From Levilactobacillus senmaizukei DSM 21775 = NBRC 103853 (GTDB taxonomy: Bacteria; Bacillota; Bacilli; Lactobacillales; Lactobacillaceae): a DNA stretch of 64,000 nucleotides. Of this stretch, positions 59,140-64,000 are shown one piece after another. Each line of letters opens with the position of its first letter. Position 1 is the stretch's first letter. The position numbers and the translations under genes were made by a program. The notes under the pieces are model-generated. The model was not told where the DNA came from. It did not search any database and saw only the letters and a list, made by a program, of their open reading frames with translations. The DNA lies in contig NZ_BCWD01000001.1 in the NCBI RefSeq assembly GCF_001592085.1, forward strand, positions 97,849 to 161,848, in the 5' to 3' direction.

Positions 59140-59541
59140 ATGTCTAAATTTAAAATCAAAATTGCATCTATCTTATTAATGTTCGGCTTCACTTTCGGTA
59201 TGGTTACCGATGTGACTAGCAGCCTGGTCTCGTCAAATGTGACGACGGCCCAAGCCTCAACCAAGGTTTCCGCTAGTCAAAAGAAGAAGATCGCTAAGAT
59301 CAACGCCGGCCTTTCTAAGAAACAAAAGAAAGCCAAGAATTGGATCGCCTACCACGAATCCCGTTACAACTACAGAGCTCGTAATGGTCATTGTTATGGT
59401 CGTTACCAACTCTTGAAGTCTTACCTGCACGGCGACTACTCCCCTGCAAACCAAGAAAAGACTGCTAACAAGTATGTTAAGGGTCGTTACGGTTCTTGGA
59501 CCAAGGCTAAGAGCTTCTGGCAACATCATCACTGGTACTAA
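59140..59541 (+). CDS. Secreted Apf-like protein (lysozyme-like C-terminal domain only)
   Basis: From the ATG at 59140 the protein has 133 residues with a signal peptide (cleavage near AQAS, about residue 40). The C-terminal domain KNWIAYHESRYNYRARNGHCYGRYQLLKSYLHGDYSPANQEKTANKYV..RYGSWTKAKSFWQHHHWY is the lysozyme/transglycosylase-like domain of aggregation-promoting factors. The Glu in YHESRYNYRARNG is at the position of the catalytic acid. It has no LysM domain, unlike many Apf proteins. The ribosome site AGGAAGAG is too close to an upstream GTG (59125) and far from this ATG, so the start is uncertain. Confidence 0.85.
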   Translation: MSKFKIKIASILLMFGFTFGMVTDVTSSLVSSNVTTAQASTKVSASQKKKIAKINAGLSKKQKKAKNWIAYHESRYNYRARNGHCYGRYQLLKSYLHGDYSPANQEKTANKYVKGRYGSWTKAKSFWQHHHWY

Positions 59542-59556
59542 AATGTCATTTATTCG

Positions 59557-59588
59557 CGGCTAATCCCCCACGGACTAGCCGTTTTTTT
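59557..59588 (+). terminator. Terminator of the Apf-like gene
   Basis: CGGCTAATCC and GGACTAGCCG arms form the stem, followed by TTTTTTT. Confidence 0.88.
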
Positions 59589-59635
59589 GATCTTCGGGTA
59601 CACTAGAGAAAATACGCTCAGGAGAAGTGACGCTT

Positions 59636-60172
59636 TTGAAACGACGATTCTTATTATTAACCGGGCTCCTTGGCTTACTGCTCATCGGCGGTGGCCTGGC
59701 CATCTTCACTCACCAGCCATCGACAGGGACCCCTACCTCATCGACAAGTAAACCGACCCCCAAGCGGCAAACGCCAAAATTGACCGTTCACGAGCTGGCC
59801 CACAATCCGGAATTGAAATATACCAGCATTATTTACTTTGCCCTCCACCAACCCAAGTTACAACGGTGGCAGGAGCTTTCTGACTTAGAGGCCGGCTGGC
59901 AAGTCGAGCGCTATCCGCATGGCAACGACTGGCGTTATTTGGTTTGGCCAGATAAGCACATCACGGATGCCGAGAAGAATCTCGAACCTAATTGGTTTCG
60001 CCTCACCGCGCATCAGGGCGTGGCCTACGACAGTATGATCGTCCACTCCTTTCGCAAGGATCAGACCTACTCGACAACCCTCCCCAAAATTGTCACCCTG
60101 ATTAATGAAAGACATGCCGCCAAGCAGGTTCGCCACCTCAGTCACAACCTGACCGTCAAGTCCCATAAATAA
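59636..60172 (+). CDS. Small exported protein with one N-terminal membrane anchor
   Basis: The product of about 178 residues has a basic start and a TM helix (about 5-24, FLLLTGLLGLLLIGGGLAIF). A Pro/Ser/Thr linker and a folded domain (ELKYTSIIYFALH, WRYLVWPDKHITDAEKN, WFRLTAHQGVAYDSMIVHSF) follow. I recognise no family. The start is the TTG at 59636 or the GTG at 59627; CAGGAGAA fits the TTG better. It has its own terminator. Confidence 0.6.
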   Translation: MKRRFLLLTGLLGLLLIGGGLAIFTHQPSTGTPTSSTSKPTPKRQTPKLTVHELAHNPELKYTSIIYFALHQPKLQRWQELSDLEAGWQVERYPHGNDWRYLVWPDKHITDAEKNLEPNWFRLTAHQGVAYDSMIVHSFRKDQTYSTTLPKIVTLINERHAAKQVRHLSHNLTVKSHK

Positions 60173-60182
60173 TCTAACGAAA

Positions 60183-60219
60183 GCGGACCCCGACAACCGT
60201 CGAGGTCTGCCTTTTTTTG
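60183..60219 (+). terminator. Terminator after the small exported protein gene
   Basis: GCGGACCCCGA and TCGAGGTCTGC arms form the stem, with T7 after it. Confidence 0.88.
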
Positions 60220-60357
60220 TTCTATGATATCTGATATCAGCACCATCTTTAGGTCAAAAAAAGAGGTCCAACTCGCAAATGAGTTGAACCTCGCAAATTT
60301 CCCTTATCAACGCTCGTTGACAAAGAGTCACTCTTATTTACTTAAGAGAATCCACAT

Positions 60358-63300
60358 CTAATGTTCCCGTTTCTTCCAACCGGCCAGGCCGACTAAGCTT
60401 CCCAAAAGTGCCAGGCCAACAAGGGCTAAACTGCTCCCCCATTGTTCATTGGTCTGTGGCAATTCAGCCTTGCCTTGAGCCAGGTTAACGGGTGTCTTCC
60501 GCGACTGTACGCGCTTGACAGGCGTCGCCAGTGGTTGCACCTTAGCACCTTGACCACCGGCCGTGACGACGGCCGCCTGATCACCTTCAGCCTTAGGCGT
60601 GACAACCTTGACTGGTGCCTTAGGCGTCGTTACTGGCTTCTTGCCAGGCTTTACAATGGCAGCCCCACCACCCGCAGTGGGTCCAGTGGTTGGTGGCGTC
60701 ACGTTACCGCCACCGTTATTATCACCGCCGCCACCGGTCGTCGTATCCGCCACGTAGGTGACGACGACGGTCACATCGGTACTTTCTGGCGTAATTACTT
60801 GGGCCGTGGTTTGGGTCAAATCCTTGGCTGGGTCAGTCGTCGAAGCGGCGTGCATCCCCGCTACGGTCGGATTCTTAACGGCAGCAAATGCTAATGGGTT
60901 ACCGTCCTGGTAAACGGTCCAATTGGCATCGGTTGGTCGACCGGTGACATCCAATTCTGGTGTACCGGTGGCAGCCGGATTACTGTAGGTCACAGCGTCT
61001 TGGGTAACTTGATCCGTTACCGTGGCAAAGTTCATGGTCTTCGTCACCGGAGTAGCGACCGGCTTTTGTTGTTGATCCTGGTACGTAATCGTTTCTTTAA
61101 CGGCCTTTTCAGTTGTCTTAAAGTCGTGGGCTAACGTAATCGTAAAGTCGAGATTTGTGTCGGCATCTTTCCCGAAGACAATTGCGCTGGTACCATCGGC
61201 ATTCTTAGTGGTGTCACTGACCAACTTGTAGCCCTTAGCCACGGCTGGATCAATCACTAATGCGGAGTCAAAGGTACTGGTCGTCCCAATGGCGCCCCGC
61301 AGTTCAGGATTAGTCGTGTAGTCTAACGTTTGAACCGTCTTACCCGTCGTGGCTAACGGTCGCGCGCTTGGCGTTGACGTAAACCATGCGAATAGCTTGT
61401 TTGGCCCCAGCAAATGGAATGTCGGTTGATTGACTGATATCGGTCCAGGTCTTGCCATCCACGCTGGTTTCAGCCCCGGTATAAACGTAGTCCGGGAAGT
61501 CCTTCCGGTAACTATTCAAGGCGACCTGAGCATCTGACGTCCCGTTGTACTTGTCGGTAACTGGCGTCCCATCTTCATTGGTGATCGGCGTGAAGTTCCC
61601 GGCGGCATCCTTAGTCCCATAATCCACGGAGACATTCCAAGGCAAGACGTCCTTGTAAAACAGGACCGTCCAGGTCTTAGGAGCATCCGTCAGAGTCGTG
61701 GTCCAGCTTGTCTGACGCGTCGCTTTACCATTGCCAGCCGACCAATCAGAGTACAGACCCGTACCATCTAAAATCAAGCCAGAGAAGGTGTACCCCTTGG
61801 CAATCTGTTGGTTCAGGAAAGTCATGACCGTGGCGTTAGCTTGTACGTTCACATCGGAACCCACATCACCAGAAATCAGCGTTGCAGGGGCCAAGTTAAG
61901 CTGTTGCCCATCGGCTTGCAGGAGTTGAATGTTAACGTTTAAATCACTGACATCTTCAGCCATGTCATACGGTTGAATGATGTACCCAGCGAAGCTACTG
62001 TTTGGATCGGACCAAATTGTAGATAGGCTACCATAGTCTGTATCCGTTCCAGTAAGCAAGTTGTACCAGCTCAAGGTATTATCGTTGATACTCCCAGCGT
62101 CGGCACTAGATGGGAATAGGGACGGATATTTGGCATTATTAGCATTATCGAAACCTTTAACCGGTAAGTTAGCTGCCGACAGGTCCTTGATAATAAAGGA
62201 TGGCGTCGTGTAACTCAATGTCCCATCAGCGGTATCGTTCTGGCCCTTGCCAAGCGCGGTACTAACGGTGATCGGAGCCAATAAAACATGTTGTTCAGCT
62301 AATTGAGTCCCCGTCTTGATGTCCAGGCTCTTATCCGTAGCTAGTGGTGAGATATCGGTAATTTGATTATAGGCCATGTCGACCGTCGTCAATTGGTCTT
62401 TATTACTCAGTGCAGAGATATCGTTCACGGAGAATAACCTCACGGTAATACGCTGCAACTTGTTCAAGTTACTTAAGGCCCGAATATCCCATAAATTTCC
62501 AGATTGAAAACCATCGTTATACGCATTGACACTAACCACAAGATTAGGGTTAAGATACAGGCTTTGAAGATTCGTCGCGTTCTGAAGACCTTCCAGCGTG
62601 GTCATCGACATCAACGCATAGTAGTACGTTGAGGGCTGGTTATTACTGTTGACCGCTTGCTTGTTCTCATCCGAGTAGATACTCGTAACCGTGGCGAGTT
62701 CGGCCTTCGTAAAGTTATCTCTGAAGTCCGCAATGGTTGCATACTGCTTAGTAAAATTGCTTTGCCAAATAAAGTATTGCAAACCAGAATCGGGCATCCA
62801 TTCGTCAATGTAGAGTGGATGCGTCCCATCGCTGTATTGTAGCGGGGAATTCACATCCATTCCCTTAGCATCCTGCGCAATATTATTGGCGTATGTCTCG
62901 CCTAACCAAACCTTTGACCCCTGTGCTTGATACTTTGTGCTATAACCATTGACGACGCGTAAGTCGGTACTGACCCCGTTAGCGTCCGAGTGGTCATAAG
63001 TATATTGAAGCCGATGGGTCTTGCTGACATTGAACACCGCTTGGCCTGTGACCTTATCCGTCAGGTCATCTGGATTTTGAACGGTGATCCCAGTCTTCAC
63101 GTTAGTAGGCGCTGATGTCGTTGCATCGTTGGTAACATCTGTGCTTTCTGTCACTGGTGTAGCACCAGTTTTCCCAGCACCTCCGGCGTTTCCAGCACTT
63201 CCGGTGTCTCCTCCAGCGCCTGCGGTATTTCCATTAGTCCCTCCTGCTGAATTCTGAATTGAATTTGCAGGGTCTTGTTGCTCCGATCCCTCTGGCTTTG

Positions 63301-63487
63301 AAGAACTCCCATTAGCCCCTGACACATTTTCCGTCTTTGGTAGGTTGTCATCCGCCTGCGCAGTCTGGGTCCCTTGTGGTCCTGCAATGATGCCGACTGC
63401 CATAGTGGTTACCGTGATACCGGCTACCAGCCAGCCCTTGTGTGACTTGTACATCTTATAATGTGTTCTCTGTTCAAAATTCTTCAT
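60358..63487 (-). pseudogene. LRR/MucBP-type sortase-anchored surface protein, frameshifted near 61365
   Basis: The ATG at 63487 (GAGGGGGACC upstream) starts a protein with a KxYKxxKGW signal peptide (YKSHKGWLVAGI). It continues through a low-complexity stretch, an internalin-like LRR region (LQSLYLNPN, LQRITVRLFSVNDISAL, LTTVDMAYNQITDISPL) and an IgG-like part, then stops at 61340. In another frame, from about 61370, the sequence resumes with TTGKTVQTLDYTTNPELRG (a MucBP/Mub-like repeat). It ends in a Thr/Pro/Gly stalk, LPQTNE, a TM helix and KKREH. The shift falls at AAG-CGCGCG-ACC; one more CG would restore the frame (KRARPLATTG). The intact protein would be about 1,040 residues. Confidence 0.85.
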
Positions 63488-63579
63488 GATTGGTCCCCCT
63501 CATTAACTATGACCAAAAATCAGATAATTTGAAACCAAGCCTATACCGCATATCGTTCTATAAGCTCTATTTACTATCC

Positions 63580-63608
63580 ATTATAGTCAGGTTGTGAGAA
63601 GTAATCAA
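63580..63608 (-). promoter_or_regulatory. Promoter of the LRR surface protein gene
   Basis: On the minus strand TTGATT (63608-63603) and a perfect TATAAT (63585-63580) are 17 bp apart, about 95 bp before the ATG. Confidence 0.72.
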
Positions 63609-64000
63609 TGACGTGAAACTTTGTGGCACATAAATGTTTCTCTGATCATCTAATAACGCAGTCATATCGGGATTTTTAACGAAAATATTTTTAAATAAAA
63701 AAGTTAAATTTCATAACAAATCAATCGAATTTAGCAACCAATTGTGTACTATTTAAATGCTTTATTGATTTTCACAATCATTATTAAAGCAACTAACGTC
63801 AATCTCCAAATGGAGACAGTTGAATAATACTTTAGCTTTCAAAAATCACCAAAATAAGCTCCCCTGCTAACTATTTTTTTCGTAGTTAGCGTTTTTTTGT
63901 TTAGTCGCTTTTAATTATTGCCGCAGGTGATATCGTTGATTGCGTTTCCTGATGACACCGACCAAGACTGAATAATCTTCAACCTCAAGCCACAAAAAAA
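63609..64000. other. AT-rich intergenic region to the window edge
   Basis: Apart from the candidate RNA at 63790-63899 I see no gene. The last bases (ACAAAAAAA) may be the U-run of a minus-strand terminator that is cut by the window edge. Confidence 0.35.
63790..63899 (+). ncRNA. Candidate small RNA or leader with terminator
   Basis: A hairpin (CAACT..TCTCC-aaat-GGAGA..AGTTG, 63790-63822) is followed 44 bp later by a terminator (GCTAACTA with TAGTTAGC, 63866-63890, then TTTTTTT). No plus-strand gene reads into it. A long AT-rich leader would do the same, so support is modest. Confidence 0.35.

Overview
The window looks like a chromosomal segment of a Lactobacillaceae species with roughly 50% GC by eye (the Levilactobacillus/Lactiplantibacillus group is my guess). 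The clues are strong GGAGG ribosome sites, KxYKxGKxW-type signal peptides, sortase motifs of the LPQTxE type, an Apf-like secreted protein, a T-box leader before asnA, small secreted RGWN proteins, and many LmrA-, MarR- and TetR-type transport or regulator pairs. I recognise no tRNA, rRNA, CRISPR array or intact insertion sequence.

Layout. 1-3.2 kb: a truncated adhesin gene, an aldo/keto reductase and an MFS exporter. 3.3-6.0 kb: an ABC-2 exporter with its TetR repressor and a textbook promoter/operator. 6.1-12 kb: a small secreted protein, a DUF1697 and deformylase-like pair, a tannase-family protein whose nucleophile serine is glycine, and an APC permease. 12-15.8 kb: a 3-hydroxyacyl-CoA dehydrogenase, a compact restriction-modification pair followed by a DUF1801 gene, and an aquaporin. 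16-23 kb: a secreted PAP2 phosphatase with an altered active site, a PH-domain membrane protein, a hidden 39-residue membrane-peptide gene, and a MarR/ABC multidrug unit. 23-28.9 kb: a candidate small RNA, the pntAA-pntAB-pntB transhydrogenase operon, a secreted tyrosine phosphatase, a TSUP permease and a GNAT enzyme. 29-33.9 kb: a YtrA-type GntR/ABC operon, a beta-lactamase-like protein, an Rgg-like regulator and an SRPBCC protein. 33.9-36.8 kb: a copper operon (two cupredoxins, a CopA-type ATPase without an N-terminal metal domain, a 37-residue membrane peptide). 36.8-37.5 kb: two tandem copies of a structured noncoding unit. 37.5-44.7 kb: two glutathione peroxidases, a purine permease, and two paralogous matrixin-like proteases flanking a DHA2 exporter with divergent MarR. 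44.8-50.4 kb: an ABC importer operon with two phosphoesterase genes behind a run of 11-bp-spaced PhoP-like hexamers. 50.5-64 kb: a zinc-ribbon membrane protein, map, two frameshifted sortase-anchored proteins, an Ltp-type lipoprotein, T-box/asnA, uppP, an Apf-like protein and a small secreted protein.

How the genes work together. Several blocks are self-contained modules with visible control: TetR/ABC-2, MarR/ABC, MarR/DHA2, GntR/ABC, the copper operon with cop-box-like sites, and asnA under a T-box. The most interesting module is 44.83-50.44 kb. The phosphate-type control sequence, the importer and two unrelated hydrolases together suggest a phosphate-starvation system that takes up a phosphorylated organic compound and removes its phosphate. 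The best candidates for undescribed biology are that operon, the tandem structured noncoding element at 37.04-37.45 kb, the catalytically altered tannase and PAP2 enzymes, and the two tiny membrane peptides.
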